This document shows, piece by piece, positions 24,823 through 32,852 of a stretch of DNA of 36,698 bases. Position numbers and translations under genes: made by a program. The notes beneath the pieces are model-generated. The model worked only from the letters and a program-made list of their open reading frames with translations, ran no database searches and was not told the origin of the DNA. The DNA is taken from the IMG/VR virus record IMGVR_UViG_3300027730_000071, positions 1 through 36,698 of that record. The stretch is one strand, 5' to 3'. This stretch comes from a virus. Numbering within the stretch: position 1 is the first letter of the stretch; the number at the start of each line of letters is the position of its first letter.

Positions 24823-25821
24823 ATGTCAAATTGCTTTTCAAAAATAATAGGAATAAAAGAGGCGTGTTCGCAAGACTACGTACCTAAATTATTCATTAAT
24901 CAAATTGGAATGAATTTGGAATTACTTGACCAATATGCAGGAAGTAATTATTCTTCGGGGCTTGACTTATTTAATGAGAAGTTAGAATTCGCAGGGGATG
25001 CAATGGCAAGTGAAATGCTTGCTCAATTATCAAAGAAAATTAAAGGAACTACCATTATTGCAAATATTGCAATTGGTTACATTCCAAATCAAAGCGGTAA
25101 CAATACTGCTTTAGGTGATGGCAATTGGGTTGGAATTAGAATTAGACAAGATTCGCCTTCATTTATTGCGCTCACTTTAAAAGATATTAAATTGAATATT
25201 GATACTACGGGAAATATTCCCCTTAAAATATTCGATTACAGAACAAAAAAAATAGTTAAGGACATAACAGTTACGGCTAATGATTGGAGCCAACTTAATG
25301 AAGTTATTCAATCTTTAGGGCGTGACATCGACATAGTAATTGGTTATGAATCACTTTTTACCTCAACGCGCACGCTCGTTAACAGAAATGTTTGCACAAA
25401 CGGTTGCCCGCCTTCATTTATTAGCTGTTCAGACTATACAGATGTTGTTGGGGTTAGGTTTGTTTTAAGTGGTGCAGATTTAGGGACTTTAAGTAACGTT
25501 GGAAACACTTACGGTATGCAATTAAATTACAATATCACATGTAATTATCAATCATGGCTTTGCTCCCTTTCACAAGTTACAGCCCTACCATTACTTTATA
25601 AAGTTGCGGCTGACATAACAGAATACGCAATTCACTTTGCGCCAAATGAGCGAGTAAATAATAGTGTTGATAATAAAGAAAATTTAAAATCTCAATATCA
25701 GTTTTTTACTCAGAAATATAATGAGGCGTTAAACACGTTGCTTACTAATATGCGATTGCCTGCGGGTGACGATTGTTTTTATTGTAAGGAAAATTTGAGA
25801 TATACAATTTCATTAACATAA
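24823..25821 (+). CDS. Virion-block protein, function unknown
   Basis: A 332-residue protein with many Cys in its second half (RNVCTNGCPPSFISC, CNYQSWLCSL, CFYCKENL). The first part is helical (NLELLDQYAGSNYSSGLDLF); the middle is beta-rich (IRIRQDSPSFIALTLKDI). No membrane segment or export signal. It follows the capsid gene and precedes two connector-sized proteins, so a head-completion or connector role is likely by position. No family recognised. The stop shares one base with the next ATG. Confidence 0.65.
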   Translation: MSNCFSKIIGIKEACSQDYVPKLFINQIGMNLELLDQYAGSNYSSGLDLFNEKLEFAGDAMASEMLAQLSKKIKGTTIIANIAIGYIPNQSGNNTALGDGNWVGIRIRQDSPSFIALTLKDIKLNIDTTGNIPLKIFDYRTKKIVKDITVTANDWSQLNEVIQSLGRDIDIVIGYESLFTSTRTLVNRNVCTNGCPPSFISCSDYTDVVGVRFVLSGADLGTLSNVGNTYGMQLNYNITCNYQSWLCSLSQVTALPLLYKVAADITEYAIHFAPNERVNNSVDNKENLKSQYQFFTQKYNEALNTLLTNMRLPAGDDCFYCKENLRYTISLT

Positions 25822-26384
25822 TGACGCGGGATATGGCACAGACAATAGAACAATTAAATAAAAGATTATTAGAATTAACAGAATCGCAGAAATTTAATGA
25901 TGCGTTGACGGAGGCGGCTTTAACTGTGCAAGATGAAATGAGTAATAGAATATTTATTGAATTAGAAAATATTGCAGGAAACAAAGCGTCAAGTGCAGAT
26001 TATTCAACTAAAGAAATTTGGGTTGAACCGTTGACATTACCACGCAATGCAGGCAGCGCAATTGGTAAAAGAGGCAAACCAATTCAAACAAGATATTTTG
26101 CTGGAGGTTGGGCTGATGTTAAATCGCAAGTTGGTCGCCCAAATTATGAATTAAACGGAGTATTGTTTCGTGATTTCAATTCTGCTTTAGTTTCATTTGG
26201 AAGTAATTTACGTGTTGCGTTAACCTTAAAAAATCCTGAAAACTTTGGAAAGGTAAAAGGACTTAATAAAAAATACGGACGTACTTTTGGCGTAAATGAT
26301 AAAGAGCGCGAACTGTTTGGGTTAGTGCTTGGTGATTTAGTTACAAAACAAATTAATGAAGACATAAATACTACAACTACATAG
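25821..26384 (+). CDS. Probable head-tail connector or tail completion protein
   Basis: A 187-residue protein. A helical N-terminus (TIEQLNKRLLELTESQKFND) is followed by DYSTKEIWVEP and GKRGKPIQTRYFAGGWADVK, a pattern seen in small phage proteins that finish the head-tail joint. The beta middle contains FGSNLRVALTL. The ATG at 25821 overlaps the previous stop; a second Met (residue 5) is an alternative. Function is inferred from size and place. Confidence 0.6.
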   Translation: MTRDMAQTIEQLNKRLLELTESQKFNDALTEAALTVQDEMSNRIFIELENIAGNKASSADYSTKEIWVEPLTLPRNAGSAIGKRGKPIQTRYFAGGWADVKSQVGRPNYELNGVLFRDFNSALVSFGSNLRVALTLKNPENFGKVKGLNKKYGRTFGVNDKERELFGLVLGDLVTKQINEDINTTTT

Positions 26385-26391
26385 TGTGTAA

Positions 26392-26928
26392 ATGGACATC
26401 CTGACCCAAATAATTACTTACGGAAATAGCAAGATTGCTACAAGCGGCCTAATTGAGCGCGCGTTTAATTTAGCTGTTTTGCAATCAGGAAATTATTCTG
26501 TTTACGAAAAGGATGGACAAATGATACTGGTAAACAATATTGATAATTACCGAGGTCAATCATTTTGGATATTAAAAACGCTTAACGTAGTTGTTGAAGA
26601 TGATGATTTAAAAGGTGGAGGCGAACTTTACACGCATACTTTTAACTTTGACTTAATTGTTTCAAAGCGAAAAAATGAACTTGCTTGCGATAGTTTTGGA
26701 GCCGACTTTGAAATTTACCAACGTATTTTAAAGTCACTTGTTGAAAATGGAAGCGATGAAGCGTTGCGATTGGTAACAACAAGCAGACAAGCAACAATGC
26801 GCGTGCGTGGGTATGGAGCTGCGCCGAAAGAGGTCACACAAAAAATAGACTACTCAACAATCGCAATAAAGATTGAAGTAATTTTAAAAGCAAATATTAA
26901 CTGCATAGCTAATCTATGCGCAAATTAA
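26392..26928 (+). CDS. Probable tail terminator or connector protein
   Basis: A 178-residue alpha/beta protein: a helical start (MDILTQIITYGNSKIATSGL), strands SVYEKDGQMILV and HTFNFDLIVSKR, a helix YQRILKSLVENGSDEAL, and a last strand ATIAIKIEV-type. The mixed fold and length fit tail terminators, which cap the tube at the head end, but no motif proves it. It is 7 bases from both neighbours and clearly co-transcribed with them. Confidence 0.55.
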   Translation: MDILTQIITYGNSKIATSGLIERAFNLAVLQSGNYSVYEKDGQMILVNNIDNYRGQSFWILKTLNVVVEDDDLKGGGELYTHTFNFDLIVSKRKNELACDSFGADFEIYQRILKSLVENGSDEALRLVTTSRQATMRVRGYGAAPKEVTQKIDYSTIAIKIEVILKANINCIANLCAN

Positions 26929-26935
26929 ATAAGAT

Positions 26936-29062
26936 ATGGCAACTCCATCAGAATTTAAAAAATTAACAGACCCAACAATTCCTTTTCAAAGCGGAACCGT
27001 TGCGCTAAATGATTTAGCACATATAGTTGATGTAAGTGATACTTCAGGAGGTGCTGCGGGGACTTCTAAACGTACAACAGTTCAAAAGATTGTTGATGTT
27101 GTGGCTGCAAACATTGATACATTTGTTCCACTTGCAGGAACAGATGTTGGAGCGCCTATTACAGGGCAAATTGAAATGCAAAACGATGCGGTTACTTCAA
27201 TTTATAAAAAAACGGAACTCCAAAAGTGGCAACTGTATATGCCTGATGAGGCAATTATAGCATTAAGAAACGATTTAATTGAAGATACTGAAGGAACAAT
27301 TTTTTTATTAACACCCGATAGTATGTTAGCTTCTGCGCCTGGCGTAACAGGATTTAGAGGTGTTGAATATGGTACAGACTATTCGGCTAATTATACACTT
27401 CTCAGCCTCATCGACAAAGGTTATTTATTTAAAACTGCGGCTACAACATTATTAGCAACAGCGCCAACAGTAGATGAAGATGACCAAGATGGTTATGTAG
27501 TTGGAAGCAGAGTAATTGCACAAGACACCCAAATCGAATATAAATGTAACGATAACTCAACAGGCGCAGCGGTTTGGCAGGCGCAAAGTTTTAATATAAT
27601 TTCAATCACCTATTCAGATTTAGTTACGGCAATATCAAATTCAACATTAGTAAAATTAGGGTGGTATTTGCTAACAGACTTTGAATTAACACATGAAATA
27701 CCTAATAGTGAAGGGGCTACTTGGACATCTCCTGTTGAGCCGATTTTAATCCAAGCTATTGACGTTAATAAATTAGCTGATTACGGCCACTCTCAAACAT
27801 GGTTAGGCGAGGTTGTTTATTATACAACTGATAATAATCAATCTGCGGTGTTAGGGTGTACAAAAGGTTATGTAAGAAGGAGGGTAAATAATAGATGGAA
27901 ACTTGATTTTGGAACTGATTACAGAAATAATAGATATAGGAGGTTTGCGGTTAATGTTACAAATACTTATGATGGTGCAACTACTTACGCTCAATATGAT
28001 GTGGTTGAAGATGGTAGCGGGGTTGTGTATGGAAGTTTGCAAGCTGGAAATTTAGGAAATGCTTTGGCCGACGAATTGTTTTGGGTTAATTTAGGATATA
28101 ATAAAGGTGAATATTGGGGGGTAACTGGCACAACTTGGAATATTGGAAATTATACCATTGACACCGATGCTGCTGATTTTGAAGATAGACCTATGTTAGA
28201 CCCAACTGATTTAGATAGTGGAAATTACTTTAACGGAACAATTGAACAAAGCGCAGATGAAACAGGGTTTAATTTTGGGTTAAATCAATTAAACAATATT
28301 GTTGTTAAACTCGGCAGCACCATGTACGGCTTCACAATGAGTAGCAACAGCGCCATGTACAACTTCACATTGAGTGGCAACACCAGCCTGTACGGCTTCA
28401 CATTGAGCGACAGCAGCACCATGTACGGCTTCTCATTGAGTGGCGGCAGCCTGTACGGCTTCACAATGAGCTACAGTAGCCTGTACGACTTCACATTGAG
28501 TAGCGGCACCAGCCTGTACGGCTTCACATTGAGTGGCTACAGCACCATGTACGACTTCACATTGAGTGGCAACAGCAGCCTGTACGGCTTCACATTGAGT
28601 GGCAACAGCACCATGTACGGCTTCTCATTGAGTGGCGGCAGCCTGTACGACTTCACATTGAGTAGCGGCATCACCATGTACGGCTTCACATTGAGTGGCT
28701 ACAGCACCATGTACGGCTTCACATTGAGTGGCTACAGCACCATGTACGACTTCACATTGAGCAACAGCAGCCTGTACGGCTTCACATTGAGCGACAGCAG
28801 CCTGTACGGCTTCACAATGAGCTACAGTAGCCTGTACGGCTTCACAATGAGCTACAGTAGCCTGTACGGCTTCACAATGTCTTTACAAACAATTCGAAAA
28901 TTCTCAATGGAGGGCGTAACGGTAAATACCCTCGACACCACAATAGCAACAATAATTTTCGGAAATTACTCTAAAACAATAACGTCAAGGAAAGATGGAG
29001 CACCAAGAATTAGTTACATAGATAATTCGGACGCATTACAAATTGTAGATATAAACATATAA
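26936..29062 (+). CDS. Tail fibre with an 18-unit beta-solenoid-like repeat
   Basis: A 708-residue fibre or receptor-binding protein. The N-terminus (SEFKKLTDPTIPFQSG, ALNDLAHIVDVSDTS) is of the type that attaches fibres to the tail. The middle (about 200-460) is beta-rich with KGYVRRRVNNRWKLDF and FWVNLGYNKGEYW. Residues 463-649 are 18 tandem units of 10 or 11 residues, consensus (M/L)-Y-G-F-T-L-S-x-x-S-(T/S), probably a beta-helix shaft or binding face. The last 60 residues (ISYIDNSDALQIVDINI) are a short cap, perhaps for trimerisation. Repeat DNA is much richer in GC than the flanks and near-identical from unit to unit, implying recent expansion. No enzymatic motif. Confidence 0.8.
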   Translation: MATPSEFKKLTDPTIPFQSGTVALNDLAHIVDVSDTSGGAAGTSKRTTVQKIVDVVAANIDTFVPLAGTDVGAPITGQIEMQNDAVTSIYKKTELQKWQLYMPDEAIIALRNDLIEDTEGTIFLLTPDSMLASAPGVTGFRGVEYGTDYSANYTLLSLIDKGYLFKTAATTLLATAPTVDEDDQDGYVVGSRVIAQDTQIEYKCNDNSTGAAVWQAQSFNIISITYSDLVTAISNSTLVKLGWYLLTDFELTHEIPNSEGATWTSPVEPILIQAIDVNKLADYGHSQTWLGEVVYYTTDNNQSAVLGCTKGYVRRRVNNRWKLDFGTDYRNNRYRRFAVNVTNTYDGATTYAQYDVVEDGSGVVYGSLQAGNLGNALADELFWVNLGYNKGEYWGVTGTTWNIGNYTIDTDAADFEDRPMLDPTDLDSGNYFNGTIEQSADETGFNFGLNQLNNIVVKLGSTMYGFTMSSNSAMYNFTLSGNTSLYGFTLSDSSTMYGFSLSGGSLYGFTMSYSSLYDFTLSSGTSLYGFTLSGYSTMYDFTLSGNSSLYGFTLSGNSTMYGFSLSGGSLYDFTLSSGITMYGFTLSGYSTMYGFTLSGYSTMYDFTLSNSSLYGFTLSDSSLYGFTMSYSSLYGFTMSYSSLYGFTMSLQTIRKFSMEGVTVNTLDTTIATIIFGNYSKTITSRKDGAPRISYIDNSDALQIVDINI
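28322..28882 (+). repeat. Tandem 30/33-base repeats inside the fibre gene
   Basis: Seventeen full units (ten of 33 bases, seven of 30) plus a partial one, built on ATGTACGGCTTCACATTGAG. The Tyr, Phe and Gly codons are fixed as TAC, TTC and GGC, although neighbouring genes prefer A/T endings. Variable codons are almost all NNC (GGC, AGC, AAC, GAC, TAC, ACC, ATC), so change is at first and second positions. Confidence 0.92.
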
Positions 29063-29093
29063 CAATGAACATAGCAAAGACAATAATAAACAA

Positions 29094-29312
29094 ATGGCAT
29101 CAATGGAACAAAATACAGACAGTAATAACGGAATACTTGGATGGGCAATATTCGCAGTAAGTTTTATTGGTTCGTTTTTAGAGCCGCTAACTGATGGATT
29201 AAAATTTATAGCTGCGTTTACCGCCGCACTTATTGGTGTTGTAAAGGTTGTTCAATGGATAAGAGTTGAATTAAACAAAAGAAAAAAGGCGCAACAAAAA
29301 GGCGGTATTTAA
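29094..29312 (+). CDS. Small membrane protein, holin candidate
   Basis: A 72-residue protein with a short polar N-terminus, a hydrophobic segment at about 14-30 (ILGWAIFAVSFIGSF), a second at about 36-55 (LKFIAAFTAALIGVVKVVQW), and a strongly basic tail (RVELNKRKKAQQKGG). Two membrane spans with a charged C-terminus are typical of class II holins, which open the inner membrane for lysis. No endolysin is seen nearby, so the role is a suggestion. Met-4 (29103) is an alternative start. It ends exactly where the minus-strand block ends, with no base between the two stops. Confidence 0.55.
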   Translation: MASMEQNTDSNNGILGWAIFAVSFIGSFLEPLTDGLKFIAAFTAALIGVVKVVQWIRVELNKRKKAQQKGGI

Positions 29313-30020
29313 CTACCGTATCAACCTACCCGCCAAATCGTATCTAAGCGTATCAATAACAATTTCCTTGCATAATACATAGATTGGCTGCGATATTGTC
29401 ATTTCACCGTTGTAATCGTATTCTAATATTTGCAAATAATAAACCCCCAAATAATTAAAAGGCACACGTAAATAATAATTCTGCTGCGTTGAGGTGTTGC
29501 CGAATGCATTTTTACTGCCAATTCGCTGCCAACTAATCATATCACTTGACACCATAATATCAAAATAATTCGCGTTTGTTTCTGACATTGTTTGCCAGTT
29601 AATCACCAAGTATCCATTGTTTTGATATCCTTGTATTGCTCCGAAATTCACAGCCAAAGCTACGTAAGGAATGAAATATGGGCAAAAATTATCTATGTAT
29701 GAATTAGTGATTGTAAAGCAAATGTTCAGCGTGTCGTTGCCTAATTGTACATAGTTGCCTTGTTGAATTAGTGTTGCGTTTTGGTATTGGTTTATTTCGC
29801 TAATATTTAAACTACCATTTTGCGGTGAAGAATAAGCCACGTAAATATATCCTTCTGCGCCGTTTGTATTAAGGTCAAAGCAAAGTGTAGTGTCTCCTAT
29901 AATTAATTGCTCAAAGCAAAATGAAGCATTGTAGATTTGGATGAAACTTGGAACAGTGGGAGTGGTAAAAATTTGGCAAGTAACAAGCAATGGCGCAAGT
30001 AATAGTAGCAAAGTTTTCAT
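29313..30020 (-). CDS. Exported Bacteroidota-type protein with FN3-like domain
   Basis: A 235-residue protein with a clear signal peptide (MKTLLLLLAPLLVTCQ). After a first beta domain there is VINWQTMSETNANYFDIMV (about 146-164), the hallmark of the FN3-like domain that precedes sorting signals in many Bacteroidota secreted proteins. The C-terminus ends LRYDLAGRLIR, similar to the YDLxGR motif near the end of T9SS cargo. It is probably exported, perhaps to the cell surface. ATG 30020 is chosen because it starts the signal peptide and overlaps the upstream stop as ATGA; the open frame upstream (to 30083) is not needed. Confidence 0.7.
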   Translation of the reverse strand: MKTLLLLLAPLLVTCQIFTTPTVPSFIQIYNASFCFEQLIIGDTTLCFDLNTNGAEGYIYVAYSSPQNGSLNISEINQYQNATLIQQGNYVQLGNDTLNICFTITNSYIDNFCPYFIPYVALAVNFGAIQGYQNNGYLVINWQTMSETNANYFDIMVSSDMISWQRIGSKNAFGNTSTQQNYYLRVPFNYLGVYYLQILEYDYNGEMTISQPIYVLCKEIVIDTLRYDLAGRLIR

Positions 30021-30526
30021 CTTACCAACGTCACCCTCCCCAAATCTCTTAATTTCAAACCCGTAATTGTAGTGTAGTCGCAAGTGTAAACGTACACGCC
30101 GCCCATAAATTCACCACCATCCCATTCACTCACACCTTCAAATATTACTTGCCCTTCCCGTGTAAAAATCCTTATCATATCTATTGTAATATTTTCTCCA
30201 ACGGGAATCCAAGTTTTATTCGTCCCGTCTGGCACAAATGCATTCGGGGCGTAGTAAGTCCACTCTTTGCAATTGTCGACAAATAGAATACGTTTATCAA
30301 TTGATGTGCATCCGTATTCATTTGTAATCTCCAACTCCACAATAAAACTACCTTCACGATTAACTACTAATGTTGCATCTTGTTCGGTACTTATAAATCC
30401 ATCTACATTCCAATTGTACCCGTATGCAGTTTGAGTAGTAAGATTTATTATTATATCCTTGTCGCAGTAGTTAATCTGTGCAATAATTGAGTAACATAAA
30501 AAAAGCAGCACAAGGGTTATTCTCAT
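30017..30526 (-). CDS. Secreted protein with gliding-motility C-terminal (CHU_C, T9SS type B) domain
   Basis: A 169-residue protein. Signal peptide MRITLVLLFLCYSIIAQ is followed by a PKD-like beta domain (YGYNWNVDGFISTEQDATLV). The C-terminal half matches the CHU_C/type B sorting domain: YYAPNAFVPDGTNKTW (about 91-106), IRIFTREGQVIFEG, and EWDGGEFMGGVYVYTCDY. In Bacteroidota this domain sends cargo through the type IX secretion system to the outer surface. It is coupled to the next minus-strand gene by ATGA. A CHU_C protein this small, in a phage context, is unusual. A possible -7 box (TAAATTTG on the minus strand) lies about 10 bases before the ATG. Confidence 0.8.
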   Translation of the reverse strand: MRITLVLLFLCYSIIAQINYCDKDIIINLTTQTAYGYNWNVDGFISTEQDATLVVNREGSFIVELEITNEYGCTSIDKRILFVDNCKEWTYYAPNAFVPDGTNKTWIPVGENITIDMIRIFTREGQVIFEGVSEWDGGEFMGGVYVYTCDYTTITGLKLRDLGRVTLVR

Positions 30527-30552
30527 GCTACAAATTTAATCCAAAAAAGTTA

Positions 30553-30882
30553 CTATAATGTTAATTCTTTGCCCGTTAAAGCAAAATAAAGGTTTTGAAA
30601 AGTATGAACGTATTCGCACATTATTTCCATTTTATTAATCCATATATAAACCTTTTGAAAATTTACAGATTCATCGGAGGAGAATTTTAAATACCTATAT
30701 TTTAAATGCAACCATGCGTTATCTTCATCAAATATATCTTTTACAAACCCTAACTTTAATAACCATTCTTCATTAATTTGAATTGGTTTACACTAACTTC
30801 TTATAGTATTTGGGGTTGCTTTTGTAATGATTCCATTATTATCAAAATAATTTCCTACTCTTAATTCATTTGCTTGTATCAT
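30553..30882 (-). pseudogene. Phage accessory gene interrupted by an in-frame TAG
   Basis: On the minus strand a frame opens with MIQANELRVGNYFDNNG, meets TAG at codon 30 (plus-strand 30793-30795), and continues in the same frame as PIQINEEWLLKLGF through YVHTFQNLYFALTGKEL to TAG at 30553-30555. The N-terminal IQANELRxGN and C-terminal QNLYFALTGxEL ends are those of a widespread small phage protein of unknown function. The reading frame is otherwise intact over 110 codons, so this is a recent nonsense mutation or, less likely, a read-through stop. Confidence 0.7.
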
Positions 30883-30892
30883 GGTCTTATTT

Positions 30893-31159
30893 TTAATTAC
30901 ACACCGCCACAACACACGCAATAACACCAAATGCAAGCCCTATTACAAACCAAGTGAAGCTGAAATATGATTTTTGTAAGGGTGGGATGTCTTTGATGTT
31001 TTTGTTGGCACGTACTAAAGCCTCTTTTAATACAGTTCTTGTAAATTGAAAAGGTAAAATTCTACCATCTTCAAGTTTTATGTAGGTTGTTTGATATTGT
31101 AAGCCCGCACCAAACTCGTGATGCTTGTTCTCGATTGTTTTTAATTCGCCTTGTTTCAT
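30893..31159 (-). CDS. Small C-terminally anchored membrane protein
   Basis: An 88-residue protein. The first 65 residues are soluble and charged (ELKTIENKHHEFGAGLQYQT); a single hydrophobic span follows at about 67-86 (FTWFVIGLAFGVIACVVAV). This tail-anchor layout places most of the protein in the cytoplasm. It lies between the interrupted gene and the exported WD40-like protein. I do not recognise it; superinfection exclusion or lysis control are possible roles for a phage membrane protein of this size, but nothing here proves them. Confidence 0.55.
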   Translation of the reverse strand: MKQGELKTIENKHHEFGAGLQYQTTYIKLEDGRILPFQFTRTVLKEALVRANKNIKDIPPLQKSYFSFTWFVIGLAFGVIACVVAVCN

Positions 31160-31178
31160 TTTATATAAATTTAGTTAT

Positions 31179-32648
31179 TTAAAAGCCTATAATACCTGCG
31201 AGTATCCCCCCACTAACATTTACAATCTGAACCCTACTTGTCGTTTCACAATCACAAATCCTTTCCAAAGTAACTGAATGATTTCCGTTTGGCAAATTAA
31301 CAGTTACATTAAGTCCATTAGCAACACCAAAACTACCTATCCATCTATACGTGCAAGGCTCAAAACAAGTGCGAGGAACAGCGTTTAAATTAGCTTGAGC
31401 GCAAGAAGATGTGTAAGTAAATGGTAACATTGCGGGCCGTGTGTATGGCATTGAAATATTTTGCAGACCAAACATAGTGTTTCCGTTTGCAATTGCAGCG
31501 TTGAAAACAAAATTACAACCTACTCCTGGGGTTAATGGATTGTTGATTCGTGCAATGTCTGTATTGTTTCCGCGTGAAATGTAAATGCGTCCGTCGTCTG
31601 CATACCAACCTGTTCCAAGACTCGCAACAGTCTGAGGCGTTGAACCAACTTGTGTTATTGTTCCTGTACAAACATTAATTTGCCTTACTGCTCCATTGTT
31701 TGAAAAGGTGTAAAGTAAGTTCTCAGCAAACTTTGAATCGTAAACACCATTTATAGTATAGTTATTTTGAAATGTTACTACTCCCGTTGACTTGTTAAAG
31801 CCGTAAGTTTCAATTTGATTTACTCCATAGTAACAAACTGCGAATCTATTGCCGTCTAAATGAAAACCAAGTGTACCTTGTGATCCGTTTGCGCCTCCAT
31901 TTAGTCCTGCACTACTTATGATTGCTGGACCTAATCCGCCTGCTGTTAATGGGTAAGCGTAGAAATTAGTTGATTGAAAACGCTTAGTTACAATCCATGT
32001 CGTGTCGCCGCCGCAAGTAGTTACAGCACTTACCGATTCGCGCATATTAAAAGCCGCATTTAAAGCAACGTTTTTTACTGCTGTAACGGCCCCTAAACCT
32101 CCATTAAGTGTCATGTCAATTACGCTGTATGCCAAAGGTGCTAATCCCATTTGACCAAGTGTAAATAAATACAAAATATTTGGCGTGTTTGGTTGATCAA
32201 CTATTAAAGCTGATTGCGTTGTGGAATTGCTGCCCGTTAAAAAGTTTCCATTTGGCATTGCGTTATTGTTCCTATCGTATGCCGTTAGACCATCGCTGTA
32301 AGCAAGTATTTGACCTGCGGCATTTGATAGGCAACTTGTACCCTCAATGGTATTAATTGCGCCAAATTGAAATGCTGCGGGAGGGTTGAGCCTTACGTTA
32401 CGCCCAAATGTCCAGTTTTGGTTTTGGGCGGTGCAGAATAAGGGCAATAAAAACAGCACTAGAAATACTTTAGATTGAAGCCATTTAACAGTTCTTAAAT
32501 ACCTTCTTAATTGCTTAAATCCTTTGCTACTTACTTTAAATTCAGCGTTACTATTAAAAGCTGGATAATAAAATGAAGCATAACCAAAATTATAAACTTC
32601 AACTTTAAAACCATCAACTTCTATTTCTCTTATGTTAATGTTTGCCAT
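31179..32648 (-). CDS. Large exported-type protein with internal signal peptide
   Basis: A 489-residue protein. Residues 1-57 look cytosolic (FKVEVYNFGYASFYYPAF, KGFKQLRRYLRTVKW). A signal-peptide-like stretch follows at about 60-75 (KVFLVLFLLPLFCTAQ). After it comes NWTFGRNVRLNPPAAFQFG and CLSNAAGQILAYSDGLTAYD, the typical start of large Bacteroidota surface proteins with a beta-propeller. Cys pairs near the end lie in an Ig-like region, with a hydrophobic last stretch ILAGIIGF. No clear sorting domain is present. The internal signal is odd: either translation begins downstream (a GTG is near the hydrophobic core) or a short gene has fused in frame to the export protein. Confidence 0.7.
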   Translation of the reverse strand: MANINIREIEVDGFKVEVYNFGYASFYYPAFNSNAEFKVSSKGFKQLRRYLRTVKWLQSKVFLVLFLLPLFCTAQNQNWTFGRNVRLNPPAAFQFGAINTIEGTSCLSNAAGQILAYSDGLTAYDRNNNAMPNGNFLTGSNSTTQSALIVDQPNTPNILYLFTLGQMGLAPLAYSVIDMTLNGGLGAVTAVKNVALNAAFNMRESVSAVTTCGGDTTWIVTKRFQSTNFYAYPLTAGGLGPAIISSAGLNGGANGSQGTLGFHLDGNRFAVCYYGVNQIETYGFNKSTGVVTFQNNYTINGVYDSKFAENLLYTFSNNGAVRQINVCTGTITQVGSTPQTVASLGTGWYADDGRIYISRGNNTDIARINNPLTPGVGCNFVFNAAIANGNTMFGLQNISMPYTRPAMLPFTYTSSCAQANLNAVPRTCFEPCTYRWIGSFGVANGLNVTVNLPNGNHSVTLERICDCETTSRVQIVNVSGGILAGIIGF

Positions 32649-32729
32649 TCTGATTAGTTTTTAGTGTTGGTTTTGGGGGTTATTAATTGTACATTTTATT
32701 TACAAAACTTTCGGTTTATATCTTATTTT

Positions 32730-32785
32730 GGCACGCTTGCCGAAGGTTTGTTGCGGGTAGCGGGTAGTTACCTGCAGGTGCTACA
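32730..32785. repeat. Palindromic boundary element a
   Basis: Contains the hairpin GGCA-CGCT-TGCC (32730-32741), GTTACCTGC at 32767-32775 and the perfect palindrome ACCTGCAGGT. It shares GCAGGTAAC with element b and GTAAC plus a TTCGGC/GCCGAA core with the others. It lies between the exported protein and the first methyltransferase. Confidence 0.45.
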
Positions 32786-32852
32786 TTAGTGCTTCGTATT
32801 GACATTTTCGGTTCAAAAATTTTAAATAAAAAGCCACCGCACTTTTGTTTTT

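Noticed and set aside
28322-28882. Tandem repeats as a CRISPR array
   Set aside because: Units are contiguous, coding and in frame with no unique spacers, and no cas genes are present.
29065-29163. A 32-codon frame overlapping the holin candidate
   Set aside because: It lies mostly inside the longer frame at 29094, has no leader, and its peptide shows no recognisable feature.
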